Below, in pieces: positions 38,613 to 49,612 of a stretch of DNA of 64,000 nucleotides. The translations under genes were made by a program, and so were the position numbers. This DNA is from Thuidium tamariscinum (taxonomy: Eukaryota; Streptophyta; Bryopsida; Hypnales; Thuidiaceae). The first letter of the stretch is position 1, and every line of letters starts with the position of its first letter. The notes beneath the pieces were generated by a model. That model was given only the letters and a program-made list of their open reading frames with translations. It had not been told where the DNA came from and did not search any database. The stretch lies in NCBI GenBank assembly GCA_947034885.2, contig OX344750.2, forward strand, positions 31,048,821-31,112,820. The letters are read 5' to 3'.

Positions 38613-38855
38613 CACTAGTAGAAAAATAGTGACCAAATCAACAAAAAATCAACAGAAAAGTGTTGATTTTTTTTGTTAATTTGAACACTTTTTTCTTTGA
38701 AAATATTTTTTAATTAAAAAATTGACCAATCAAATTTTGACACGTGGCAAGTGCCACATCATCAAGAAAAACCCACATGGCATGCCACATAGGCAACCAT
38801 TCCTACGTGTCTACCACTTAAGCAATCCGGCCATGAAGGCAAAGTGACACTATGG

Positions 38856-38912
38856 GGGTTGGAACCTTGCACCTCATGCTTGGGGTGCAAGGCCTTAACC
38901 AATGCACCAAGC
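38856..38912 (-). other. tRNA-like pol III A and B boxes (SINE-like head)
   Basis: On the minus strand GCTTGGTGCATTGGTTAAGG contains an A-box-like TGGTGCATTGG (38899-38909), and GGTTCCAACCC (38856-38866) resembles a B box, with about 32 bp between them. The spacing and order fit a tRNA-derived SINE head. The sequence between does not fold as a full tRNA, and I do not see a clear SINE tail. Confidence 0.5.
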
Positions 38913-39192
38913 ACATATGTCGTGTGTGCATGTAGTGAATGAGTTTTTACTTACATAGTTTCGGCTAGTGCTTTCCATGTATTTTGTAAAATCAACAAAC
39001 TTCAAATGTCATTTTGTCATAGAATAAGAACTTTTTCAAAAAACTTTGAACTAAGAATAGTTGGGAAATCAAACTAGCTTTCATTTCCAAAAAACCGTTT
39101 GCAATTTGGAGTCTTCAATCAAAATTTATGAATAAATTTCAGAGCCGTTTGTGTTTAGGGTACTTTACAAATAACTCAATCAACTTGAGTTG

Positions 39193-39286
39193 ATGCCCAA
39201 GGTGGGAGGGACTTTACAAATAACTCAAGTGTTTTAAAATGTTAAGAAAATTGAGTTATTTGTAAAGTCCCTCCCACTTTGGGCAT
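39193..39286. repeat. 36-bp-arm hairpin
   Basis: ATGCCCAAGGTGGGAGGGAC at 39193 continues to 39228 and is mirrored at 39251-39286 with one mismatch, leaving a 22-bp loop. It sits in the middle of the CACTA element, between two copies of ACTTTACAAATAACTCAA. Confidence 0.85.
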
Positions 39287-40020
39287 GACTTTTTTTGAAG
39301 TTGAGAAGGCAACTATAGTTGAAGCATCAAACTTTTTTGCAAGATACTTATGTCACATGACTTCCAAAGTGGGGACCAAACTTTTTTAGGCACCATTTTG
39401 ATGGAAAAACAAGTTTCATACCCACTTTTATTTTGACTCTTTAAAGTCAAGTGGCTTTTTCACAAAACTCATGGGTTTAAACCCCGGTTTAGGATACTTT
39501 ACAAATAACTCAAATGTTAAGAAAATTTTCTTTACATTTTAAAACATTGTCTCTGAAAGTTATTCATAACTTTTGATCGAAGACTCCAAATTGCAAACAG
39601 TTTTTTGGAAATGAAAGCTAGTTTAATTTCCCAACTTTTCTTAGTTCAAAGTTTTTTGAAAAAGTTCTTATTCTATGACAAAATAACCTCTAAAGTCTGC
39701 TAATTTTACAAATACCGAATAGTGAATGATGAGTTTTTTGTAAAAAGAAAAGTATTGTGCATAAAACACTAATTATGGTGATTCAAACATTTTTCAAATG
39801 AAGAAACTAATTTGAGACACATATATGTGAAAATGAACAAAAAAGTGTTGATTTTTTTGTTACTTTTGAATTGCAGTACCCAAATCAACAAAAAATAGTG
39901 TTGATTTTATCAATGTGTACTAGAATCAACAAAAAAAAATGTGAAATGGACAATGCAGTATCCACTTCAACAAAAGATTGTTGATATTTTGTTAATTTGG
40001 TCACTGTTTTTCTATTAGTA

Positions 40021-41479
40021 TTAATTGACACTTAAAAGGGTGCAAAATGGAAGGATTGAAAAGAACTAATCAAAGAACTGGAAAGTCAAGTTGACAATGT
40101 GCCTCATGGTGAAGAGTTGTCTTCCCATTTTAGGGATTATATGTCCAAATGTCTAATTGTCTAGTCTTCAGTGCAAATAGATAGTATGACTTAAAGTGTA
40201 CTTTGTTTACAAATTGTCAATATATTCTAAGCTTTACAATTATGTAAATTGTGTATGTCTAATTGATTGGAGCTAAGACAATAGGTGGTTGTTAGCTCTT
40301 TTACTTTTTGGTCTATTTGTCAAATTGTTTTGTGTGTGTGCATCTCAGATGGAGTTGTAATTTTGTCTATTTGCCATTGTAAGATTATAGTTTACTATAT
40401 TTTTCCTAGTGTCTAGTGGTCAATTTAATAGTGGAGGGAAATTTTGTGCTGTGAATTTGAAGTCAATTTGACTGAGTAACAAATATTTGGTAGTAGTTGG
40501 AATTGTTACATTTGGTGAGAAATAGAGAGAATAAGATTAGAATGTAAGAATATGGAAATTTGGTCCAATTGTCGAACCTAATGGGAGTTGTGTTGGAATT
40601 CGGACAAATTTATTGAGTAGGTTGCTTGTAGTTCTTCCTAACTAGTTATAAGTTTTTGTCAATTGGTCTGTGTGAGATTGTAATTAATTAATCATGTATT
40701 GTGTCTAATTCTTGTCTAATAGATCGAGAAGAGAAAATTAGAAGTCAATTGAATGTGAAGTTTTGTGAGATTGTAGAATGAAATTGGTGTGTGGAAATGT
40801 TGTCCAACTGTTTATAATTCCTATTGTAAAGTAATTTATTGATTTTTGACCAATGTATTGTGCTGTAATTAAATGTTGTTGATGAATCTAATGGATTGGA
40901 TGCATGTTGCTTAAGTGAAGTATCATGTTATATGGTTGTGTTGTTAGCATGTCAAATTATCAGTTAGCATAGGTGTTGTAGTCAAGTGGATTGAATGACT
41001 TGGTATACCATTTGTGTGGATGAATGTGGTTTACAATTTTATTGATTGTGTAATGTCAATTTGATTAAAATCATGCTTGTGTTTGTGAGGGATTATAAGT
41101 CAATTAATGAAGAATTAAAACTTGAAGTTTGATAACTACAAGTATATTGAATTGTCTGTGAAGAATTACTGTCTTATATTGTTAAGTTTAATTGATTAAG
41201 TATGGTCTGAAATTAAATTGAATTATCACATGCTGGCTTGATAAACTAAATTTTGGAAATTAATTATAAGTTGCAATGCTTGGAATGGTGTTAATGTCAA
41301 TTTGATCATGAGGGAATGCTGAGATAAGTAACATGCTGTATTTAATCTAGAATATTTCCATTATTACCAAGGAATTATCAAAAATATGCATAATAATTGA
41401 AATTCCATAAATGTTAGTAGAATTTAATTAGGAACAAAATTACAATTTGCAAAACAATTATTGAAAATTCAAATTTGCA
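40021..41479. other. G/T-rich segment between CACTA element and LTR exon
   Basis: About 1.4 kb dominated by TTG, GTG and AATTG words on the + strand, with few cytosines. From about 41340 it aligns with LTR copy 3 (ATTATCAAAAATATGCATAATAATTG against 11975-12010). The composition resembles 14500-14960 in the second-family LTR. I see no open frame of note. Confidence 0.45.
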
Positions 41480-41581
41480 ATGAATAAGTCCATAGACGGG
41501 GAGTTTGATGGAGAGATTTATGGGGAGAACATGCACGTGATGATTTTCGACGACAATACTATGAAGATTTATGTACAAGAG
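41480..41581 (+). CDS. Putative first coding exon, LTR copy 4
   Basis: ATG at 41480 opens 34 codons ending CAAGAG|GTATGT, a near-ideal plant splice donor on a codon boundary; without splicing the frame stops two codons later. The peptide has IDGEFDGEIYGENMHV followed by MIFDDNTMKIYVQE. It differs from the exon of copies 1 and 2 at many bases but keeps FDGE, GE, H, MIFDD and IY, which argues for past selection on the protein. The sequence just after the donor shares little with copies 1 and 2. Function unknown; inferred N-terminal exon of an LTR-retrotransposon protein. Confidence 0.55.
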
Positions 41582-42352
41582 GTATGTTAGACAATTGATT
41601 TCCTTTAATTCCCATAGTTTCATAGATTTTAGTTATAGCCCAATTAAGATTAAATTGACAAAGACATTAGAATTAAATGAGGATTTAGATTAGTACCATT
41701 AGCCTTACTTTATCAAAAAAAAATTTTAAACCCTAAAAATTACTCAAATTTGCCTTTAGATTAGATAAAACAACCTTTTAACTAAGAATTTGAAAGAAAG
41801 ACCTAAGAGATATTCTGTTAAAGAGTCTTTTAGAGAATCTAAATGGAAAACCATTCATTTTTGAGTGAAATATCGATGAATGAAAATTTCCAAGAATAGC
41901 CCAAAATCAACAATAAAATTAAACCTAAATCTAGATTCATTAGGAGTCTAAGGGTACAATTTGGGACAAAATTAATCTAACTTGCTATTTTTAAACAACG
42001 GATGAAGTTCTACAAGCATTTTAAGTTTTTTTTTTCATCCTTTCATATCTTTTGAAGAAAATTTTCAAATTTCACTTATTTTACCATTTTAGAAACCTTA
42101 AAACAAGATCTAGAGATAGGATTAGATAGAACTTTGATTAGAGTCCATAGCCATAAACCTTTGATTAGTTGACTACTAACCAAACTAACTATTATACTAC
42201 TTAGTTAATTTTTAGACTTTTGTAAGAACAATTTACATCATTTGAGTGTTCTCTTTGAAAGTGCTTACTTTGATCACCCTAAAATTTACAGCTTAAAATT
42301 GCCATTGGAACCCGTGTGTTCAGTTACAGCTCAAGGTAGAATTAGAATCGTC

Positions 42353-43021
42353 TAGAAGGTCTTTAAAGCATTAACGCTCTAAAAATAACTAGCTCTTCAT
42401 TTATACTCTATTTGATCATTTTCTTTTTTCATTACATTAGTTATAAATAGGATTGTCTATTGGCAAAAGCCCCCAAACACACCTATTCACCGTTACATGC
42501 CAGCTTCAAAAATCCATGACTAAAGAAGACCAATCCATGTCCACCAAACCATGTTATTGTCATCCTACTTTTGACTTCTATTAGACTACAAAAGTCATAC
42601 AAGTCCACTCATGTTCCAACAAAATCAGTGCAATCCTACCAACATAGAGTAACATGACAATCCTTTATCAGCCAATGTCTACAATCTTCCAATTCAAGAC
42701 CGTTGAATCATGAACACCTGGTAGCCAACCCCAACATTCGTACAAATTAAACCTAAAGTTAGAAGTCATCAGAACACTCAAGCTCTAAAATATATAGCTT
42801 TTAAAATATATGCTATTTGTATATTTTTCTTTTCCATTGAGTTAGCTATGTATAGAATTGTGGATTTTCAAAAGCTCCAAAACGCACCTACTCACTATTG
42901 CGTGCCAACTTCAAAAACTCATGACTAACAAAGACCAATCCATGTCTACCAAACCTTATTGTTGTCATTTTACTTTTGACTTTTGTTAGACCACGAAAGT
43001 CATACAAGTCCATTCATGTTT
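42353..43021 (+). repeat. Array unit 7, sub-repeats
   Basis: Array sequence resumes near the CATAAAGCA landmark and gives one complete and one partial sub-repeat (about 42515 and 42915). It stops at TTCATGTTT, the left target duplication of the next LTR. Confidence 0.75.
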
Positions 43022-44584
43022 TGTGAGCCCTCGAGATGGCACTCAGGACTCTGGGTCCATTTTTCGCGATTAAATAGCGAAAATTAGCTAAATTTTTTAA
43101 GAAAAAGACATAAAAAGAGTGTTGAAGGAGTTTTGGTGTCAGTCTATGCCAAAATGGTGGAAAACCAACTTAGAAGGTGGAAAATTCCTAATCCTAGAAA
43201 TTTGAATCATTTTAAGTCTCCAAACTAAGTTTATGTAGAAATTTAGTAATTCCGAGATAAATAAGGAATCGAGAGTTAGTCAGTCCTAGTGACTGTCTGT
43301 AAAAAGTTAACCTTTTAAGGATGCACATGACATACTGACTAAGCTAAAAGAGTCTACTACGAGCCTATAAGAGTTATTAAGGCTTAAATTCAATTTTGAA
43401 ACAAATTGGATTTAAAAGTAAAATCACTGCATATGACTTGGAGAATTCGAGCTTCACGAAATAAAAGATGGAGGATTGGAGATTGAAGACTACAGAGAGG
43501 TGTTCCAAGGGTAGGAGCATGCTAGGAGCGAACAAGAATCAAACAATTGTCCAAGATTCCTGGGCATCGGGAATTAAATTGTCCAATTGGGCAAAGTAAT
43601 TCCAAATTACTAAAATTAGAAAGGTGCAAGGTCGCGTCGGACTTACACCAAGAATCTAGGAGTGCCCTAGATGTTATCCAAATTATTTCGGATTTTTTCG
43701 AAATTCCACGTTGACTCCATGGAAAGTCAACCACACATAGAAATATTCGTAAATTCATGGAAATTACGTATGATGCGGTAAAATCTCACTAAAAATTAGG
43801 ATAGGTTTTTGTGTGCTTAATAAGCGCCCGGTCAAGTTTGAAGACATTCCGACATTCCCAACTACCAGAACCGGCATCGACATCGAATTTCACTGGAATT
43901 TACAAGTTGGCGGCGGGTTGACCGGCGTATCAAGAGCGAATGATGTCCGAATGTCGCAAATAAGGAGTCATTCCTTACTCTCACGGACATTACTAACAAC
44001 CTTGGCCTGACAGATTCATCAAAATGCGCAAATCCTAAAAGTTAGATTTTTGACTTTTAATTGGAGTTACCGTAATTCCAATATGGGCTCGCAAACGGCC
44101 TAGGAGTGAGGGGTAAGGGGTCCCTTACGCTAATTGGGGTCTTCTGAAGACAATGACGCATACGGTTTTTCGTTTCGAGTTGTTCCCTAAAAGATAGAGA
44201 GGGTCATCTCTTAGTTTGACTTTTTAATCGTTAATTGCGGTTAATTAGAAGTGATTTTGGAAATATCTCTTGGAAAATCAAAGATTGGATTTGGTTAAGA
44301 TCTCTTTCTTGCGTAAAAATCCATCTTTGGGCTAAAGAAAGACAATTTTCAAAATGACTTTTGGTTAATTTGCAAAATATCTACGTAGATTAGGGTTAAT
44401 TCCAAAATATTTTGGGTTAAGATCTTGGATTTGATTTGGCCAAGATTTCGTTAGCCAAATGGGGATGTTTTTAGAAATTTCCACCATTAAACAAATATTA
44501 TTTTGGAATTACATTAGGGTAGTTTAGGGTAGGAAGTAACAAAGTGTTTTCACTGGCAATTACCGAGAGGAGCCCGGCCACAGG

Positions 44585-44592
44585 TATATAAG
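44585..44592 (+). promoter_or_regulatory. LTR TATA box, copy 2
   Basis: TATATAAG followed by GGCCCCCCTCGAGGTTGCC, the same promoter block as in copy 1. A G-box core CACGTG lies downstream at 45322-45327, at the same relative place as in copy 1. Confidence 0.75.
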
Positions 44593-45215
44593 GGCCCCCC
44601 TCGAGGTTGCCAGTACCCTTTTCTTTTCTGCATACCAACACTTTGTTCTTTTTTTTGAGTACATGCTACTAGCATAGCCAGAGCACCACTTGGACCAAGA
44701 TTTTTGGCCAAGTCTTGTTTGGAATTTCTTTTAACTTTGAAGGCTTAGGGTCCCTTCAATTTGGTTTCATCTATTCACGGATACTAGAAATTTGATTTCC
44801 AACCTTGTTCGATCATTAGTTGGAAGGGAAATTTCAATTGTCTAGCACCAAAGTTCGGTTAAACACTATCATGTGTACCTCCTTTGGTAGCGAAATATTG
44901 AAATACTAGGACATTGCAAGAATTTAAAGTGAAAGTTAGGTTAAACACTGTCATGTGTACCGTCTTTTGTGAATAAAATCCTTGCAATACTAATCGGCAC
45001 CACGAACACTGCGAAGCTTTGAACTTGTGAACAAAATTTAAAACACAGAGTGAGGGCTAAGGCTCCCCACAATTTGCTCAAAGAATTATTCCAAGAAGAA
45101 TTTACATGCCCCACCTCGTGAAGTTGGACTCCCTAATTGTCTAAATTATTTCAAGTTGGGTTAAAGGGGTGACAAATAAAAATAAATAAAAAATACTTAA
45201 GCCAAACCAACTTGG

Positions 45216-45435
45216 GAGAGGTGGACCAATTTGGAGAGAGGCGGACCAGTTGGGAGGCGGACCAGTTCGGATAGGCGGACCAGCCAGGCAATGGACAGGA
45301 CCCCGGCCAACCTGATCCCGCCACGTGGCCGGTGACCGGCCCGGAGGCAGACTGAGGACCGGCCAGAGGCTGAACTGAGGATCGGCCTAGAGGCTGAACT
45401 GAGTGATCGGCCAAAGGCTAGACTAGGCTTCGGCT
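45216..45435. repeat. GC-rich GGCGGACCAGTT and CCGGCCAGAGGCTGAACTGA repeats
   Basis: Two adjacent degenerate repeat types: about four copies of GGCGGACCAGTTNGGA (16 bp) and then three of a 24-bp unit around CGGCCAGAGGCTGAACTGAG. It takes the place of the GGAGCGGCCAGG repeat of copy 1. Confidence 0.75.
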
Positions 45436-46440
45436 AGCAGAGCTCACGGTACTTGGAACTCAACTCAAGTTGAAAAATTTGAAATTCAAAATTTAGATTT
45501 TTCACAAAATCTCGGGTTGGGAGTTGGAGCCACACCCATCACCTTTGATTTTAGTTAAAATCTAAAACTCAAAGTTTCAACCATTTTCACAAAAAATCTT
45601 CATACTCGAACTCCGTAGCCATCGTCTCTCTCATAGAAAATTACAACAACAACAATTGAAGTAGGAAGCAAGGCTTGAGAGAAGATTAAGGCATAAGGAT
45701 TATAATCCGAAAGGCATTAACATTAAGAAACTAATATTTAGAGCATATTGCTATTGAATAAGGTTCTTATTCTTTGGCTTTGACCTTTGGAGATTAAAGA
45801 ATTATTTTCAATGGAATCACACTATTGAAATTATTCTTGTTCTTTAGGAATGTTCTACATTCTTTGGTAGTTAGTTATTAATTAGATTCTTAGCCGGTTT
45901 GGATTTTGTTGGTTTTGTTTTATTAGGCCTAATAAGCCAAAAAGGAAACAAACAAATTGACAACCAATTTCTTTACCAATTAACGCAAATTTAAAATTAA
46001 TTACATTTCAAGAGATTTGATGATAGTTTTTTAATTTAAAATATTCCAATAAGACAAGGGGGAAGGGACAAATTGACAACTAATTTCTTTAAGGATTTAA
46101 AATAATTTCAAAAATTAATTGGATTTGAAAAGATTTGAAGATAATTTTCCATCCAAATTAATTTAATTCAATTTGAATTCGTTGGGATTTTATAATATCA
46201 ATTTAGAACTAAGATAACAACTAAAAACAGCAAATAACTAACTATTAGATTTTCATTGATTTCTTTAGAATAAAACATTAACAAAATAGGTAGACTAATT
46301 TGAATTGCAGTATTTTCTAATTACCGGGGATTTAGGAAATAAAAGAATTACGCAATTGAATTAGTGCTACATAACCTTTAGTTTCCTTTTAACCAGGGTA
46401 GATTTAATTGACCAACAACGTGAGAATTACTATGGATTAG

Positions 46441-46536
46441 ATGGAGAGCCGGGATGATTTCGATGGCGAGGTTGTGGGGGAATATTTACACATGATGATG
46501 TTCGATGACGGGACTATGGAGATTTACGAAGAGGAG
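46441..46536 (+). CDS. Putative first coding exon, LTR copy 2
   Basis: ATG at 46441 opens 32 codons (MESRDDFDGEVVGEYLHM, then MFDDGTMEIYEEE) and ends GAG|GTAAAC. Length, phase and donor are identical to copy 1; the few differences include silent ones. If unspliced, the frame would read on through a hydrophobic run (LIFILIVLLLSFF) to a stop at 46609-46611. That extension exists only in these two close copies, so I prefer the spliced reading. The upstream ATG at 46432 is followed at once by a stop and is probably not used. Confidence 0.55.
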
Positions 46537-46826
46537 GTAAACCGCTTCCATTTGATTTTCATTCTCATTGTTTTACTGTTAAGTTTCTTTTTACCGAATG
46601 CTTGGAACTAGAACTAGATACAATTTCAACTAATAAAATAGAATAGGATAGAGTATATTAGTTGAACTTTGACCATAACATTAGATTAGAAACACTCAAA
46701 ACGTGACTAAAAGAGTTCATTGCTTGGAAGGCTTTCTTTTAATACCCAATTAGAAAGAAAACTTAATTAGACACAGGACCCGTGTGATAAACTCTTAGTT
46801 CTAGGGTGGAGTTAGGAGCGCTCATA

Positions 46827-47967
46827 TGTTCCAACAAAATCAGTGCAATCCTACCAACACAAGGTAACATCTAAAACTTTTATTGGCCAATGTCTACAAT
46901 CTTCCAATCCAAGAGCACTGAATCATAAACACCTAGTAGCCAACCCCAACATGCGTACAAAATAAGCCTCAAATTGGAGGTCCACAGAACACTCTAGGTC
47001 TAAAAATATCTAGCTTTTGAAATATATTATATTTGTACATTTTCTTTTTTCATTGTATTGGCTATGTATAGAATTGTGCATTTTCAAAAGCTCCAAAACA
47101 CACCTACTCACCATTGTGTGCAAACTTCAAAAACTCATGACTAACATAGAACAACCCATGTCCACCAAACCTTGTTACCAACCTACTTTTGATTTCTATT
47201 GAACTGCAAAAATTATACAAGTCCATTCATGTTTCAACAAAGTCATTGCATTCCTACCAACCCATGGTAAAGTGTCAATCCTTTCATGGAGAGTCTTTAA
47301 GTTAAACTAAATGCATGCAAGGGCAGTTGTTAGTTATTTATTGGGCATTTATAACTGTACTCTACGAGCAATTATTTACTTAAGTTTTAGGATAGAGCAC
47401 TTTAGAAATTTATAGGAATTACAATTTTATTTAAAAGTTTATAGTTCTACTTGGGTTTGATTCATGAAATAAATGCACACTTAGAATAATATGTACCCGT
47501 CTTAATGTTGGCCCCAAGATATAGAGATTGAAAATTTGGGTGGTAATAGGCTTCTCTACATGATTCCACCAAGATGAAGAAATCATAAAAGAACTAAACC
47601 TTAAAAAAAATAATAAATAGAAAGAAGTATATTGCTTGTCTTTATTTCTAAAGAAGTTTTTCGAGTTCCTTGCCACATAAGGAAAACAACATATCATGCC
47701 ATCACTTTTTTACCATGTACTGAAAAGTTATGAAAATTGTTGGGCCTTAAAGCTACTCCTTGTAGAGTTATATTGTGAAAATCTAAGGGGGAAAAATAAC
47801 CCAAAAAAAAACTTCATTTGTAATGACCTCCTTGAAATCACTATATTGCCAAAAAATGTAGTTTAGGGCTTTAGAGGTTAAAGCCCAACATTTTTCATAA
47901 CTTTTTCACTACATGGTGAAAAAGTTATTACATGCTATGTCATTTTTTAAATTTGAGGGTAGCTTGA
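46827..47967 (+). repeat. Array unit 7 end and junction hairpin
   Basis: Continuation of the sub-repeat split by the LTR, one further sub-repeat (about 47130), TTGGGTTTGATTCATGAAAT (47452), a shortened reverse arm with the same deletion as unit 6 (near 47640), and a junction hairpin (47700-47935). It ends at GGTAGCTTGA. Confidence 0.75.
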
Positions 47968-48369
47968 TGTGGGCGTTTCATTCCCACCCTTGGAATTAAG
48001 CGATCACAACTAGGCTCTTTTTGTAAACTAATTCCTATGGGTGTCTAAGCGTCAAATCCACTATGCCTTCCAAGCAATGGATCTTTTGCTATTCTAAATG
48101 TCTTAACGCATGGGTTGGTTCTACCTAACACGTCCCTCCAACTTGTTCCAGGTGGGGGCCTGTTTCGTTCTCTTGTCCTACTTCTATGTGCCTTCTACTA
48201 CTTGATCTAGGTGTTTGTTTCTCCTATTCTACTTTTATGTATTGTATTTGTTTAACCTATTCTACGCCTTTGTATTCGTTTTTAGCCTACTCTACGTATG
48301 GTATTTTCTACCCCATTTCTACGTCTTTGTATTCATTTTAGCCTATTCTACATATGCGTATCCTTTTGT

Positions 48370-48590
48370 CCTACCCTACGTATTTGTTTTTGTTTTGATC
48401 TACTCTACGTATTTACCTTTGCTTTAATCTACTCTACATATTTGTCTTTGTCTTAGTCTAATCTACATATTTGTCTTTGTTTTAGTCTACTCTATGTATT
48501 TGTCTTTGTTTTAATCTAGTCTACGTATTTGTCTTTGTTTTGGTCTACTCTACATATTTGTCTTGGTTTTAATCTACTCTACGTATTGGA
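48370..48590. repeat. 29-bp minisatellite, about 7.5 copies
   Basis: TCTACTCTACGTATTTGTCT plus a TTGTTTTAA tail repeats at 48399, 48428, 48457, 48486, 48515, 48544 and 48573, with weaker copies back to about 48230. The hydrophobic open frames at 48215-48768 simply translate this pyrimidine-rich repeat. Confidence 0.88.
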
Positions 48591-48821
48591 TTTTCTTAGC
48601 TTACTTCTACAGGTATGCATTTGTTCCTTCTATTTTACTTCTCCGTATTTTATCCTATGTTTGTGTATTCATTCTTCTATTTCTATTCTAGTTCTAGTTG
48701 TCTTCCTATTTGTGTTTGCTAATTGCCGGACCTTAACTTCACCGTGGTTACTAATCCTTTCCTACTAATTAATTCCTAATTGCATTAACAAATTAAATCA
48801 AAAGAGAGTTTAGAGGCCCAC

Positions 48822-48887
48822 CTCTGTTCCGTGTACGCCCCATGCCTGGTCCTCCTCATTCCACGCCACCTCTATAGCTTCCGCCAT
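48822..48887 (-). CDS. Putative first coding exon, LTR copy 5
   Basis: On the minus strand ATG at 48887 opens 22 codons, starting MAEAIEVAWNEEDQAW and ending ACAGAG|GTGGGC, a plausible donor on a codon boundary; without splicing the frame stops after three more codons. The peptide is acidic and unlike that of copies 1-4, but its position (downstream of the TATA box, several hundred bases from the LTR end) and its codon-boundary donor are the same. This is a single copy, so selection cannot be judged. Confidence 0.35.
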
Positions 48888-49196
48888 TTTGTACGCGACT
48901 ATTAGCCCTTGGCCTTCAACTTATTTTCTTTTCAAGCGAAACTTCCACTCCTCCTTTTACAATGGTAGTTGACTTGGAGTTTACTTCCTACTCTACTTTC
49001 ATACTAGTCCCTAGCTACTCCCTATTTTAATCCTTTAACTAAGTTCTATGGTTTCTCCTTACTAGTTCTATATTAATCCCTAAACTAATTCTAGACTAGT
49101 CTTATGCTAATTTTAGACTAATCCTATTTTATTTCTCTACTATTCCTATCCTAATTTCTATACTAATCTTAATTTAGTTTTTTTTTAAAAGGTGAA

Positions 49197-49395
49197 GTCT
49201 GGACTCCAGCCCACAGCCCCAGACCCCAGCCCAGCCCGATATCCAGCCGGCACCCCGATATCCGATGGTTCGCAGCCTCTGGGGGGGTGCAGCAGTGCAC
49301 TGGACTTGATTTTCTCCTTAACTGGAGCTCCTAAATAGTGGACTTGGCACTCTAACCTCAGCCCTACATGGCTGCAGAGGTGGCCTAAATGCAAG
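49197..49395. other. GC-rich island after a T9 run
   Basis: About 200 bp of clearly higher GC content, preceded by TTTTTTTTTAAAAGG and containing CCCGATATCC twice and a GGTTCGCAGCC word. It may be a small nested insertion on the minus strand with an A tail, but I find no second pol III box and no target duplication. Confidence 0.3.
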
Positions 49396-49612
49396 CGTGG
49401 CTCTAGTTTTAACTATCTTAGTCTAGGGTGCAACTAGCTCTAGGATGTTGGAAGTTAAACGTTGGCTTAATTTCCAAGGTGTTGGAAACTAAACGTTGTT
49501 GCTATCTCAAAGGAACTCACATTTGACACCCCACTAAGACTTAGGGGGTTCAAAGCTTCACCATGAGGGTGAAAATTTTAACACGTGACTAAAATTTCTA
49601 TTTGGCTAAAGA

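Larger units (their letters stand above)
38613..40020. mobile_element. Non-autonomous CACTA-type element (1408 bp)
   Basis: CACTAGTAGAAAAATAGTGA faces TCACTGTTTTTCTATTAGTA. TTA flanks both sides (38610-38612, 40021-40023). The subterminal regions carry many copies of ATCAACAAAAA/TGTTGATTTTT in both orientations, as expected for transposase-binding repeats of CACTA elements. Deeper inside are a second inverted repeat (38999-39146 against 39549-39696), a strong hairpin (39193-39286) and a SINE-like head. No transposase is encoded. Confidence 0.85.
34735..42352 (+). mobile_element. Composite region ending as a 5'-truncated giant LTR (copy 4)
   Basis: The right part, about 41340-42352, aligns with the 3' end of LTR copy 3 (exon, splice donor, GATCACCC block, GAAGTTAGAATTG-like end), and the left part has a GC-rich GGGTGGACGG repeat like those of the other LTRs. 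The usual LTR start, TATA block and promoter half are missing, and several kilobases of unmatched sequence, two minisatellites, a TSD-less TIR element and a CACTA element lie between. I read it as an old truncated or rearranged copy enlarged by nested insertions. Array sequence resumes at AGAAGGTCTTTAAAGCATT. Confidence 0.5.
43022..46826 (+). mobile_element. Giant solo LTR, copy 2 (3805 bp)
   Basis: It starts TGTGAGCCCTCGAG and ends GGAGCGCTCATA (one change from CTCACA). The flanks are TGTTT (43017-43021) and TGTTC (46827-46831); the continuous array sequence is CATTCATGTTCCAACAAAATC, so the duplication was TGTTC with one later change. It is nearly identical to copy 1 over long stretches (43022-44590 against 3909-5480), so the two belong to one recent burst. 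Between TATA box and exon the two diverge through the GC-rich repeat. No internal region or second LTR is present. Confidence 0.88.

Noticed and set aside
38856..38912. A functional tRNA gene
   Set aside because: A and B boxes are present, but I cannot form acceptor and anticodon stems of a tRNA, so only a SINE-like head is claimed.
48215..48768. Hydrophobic membrane-protein-like frames
   Set aside because: They translate a 29-bp pyrimidine-rich minisatellite; hydrophobicity is a trivial result of T-rich codons.
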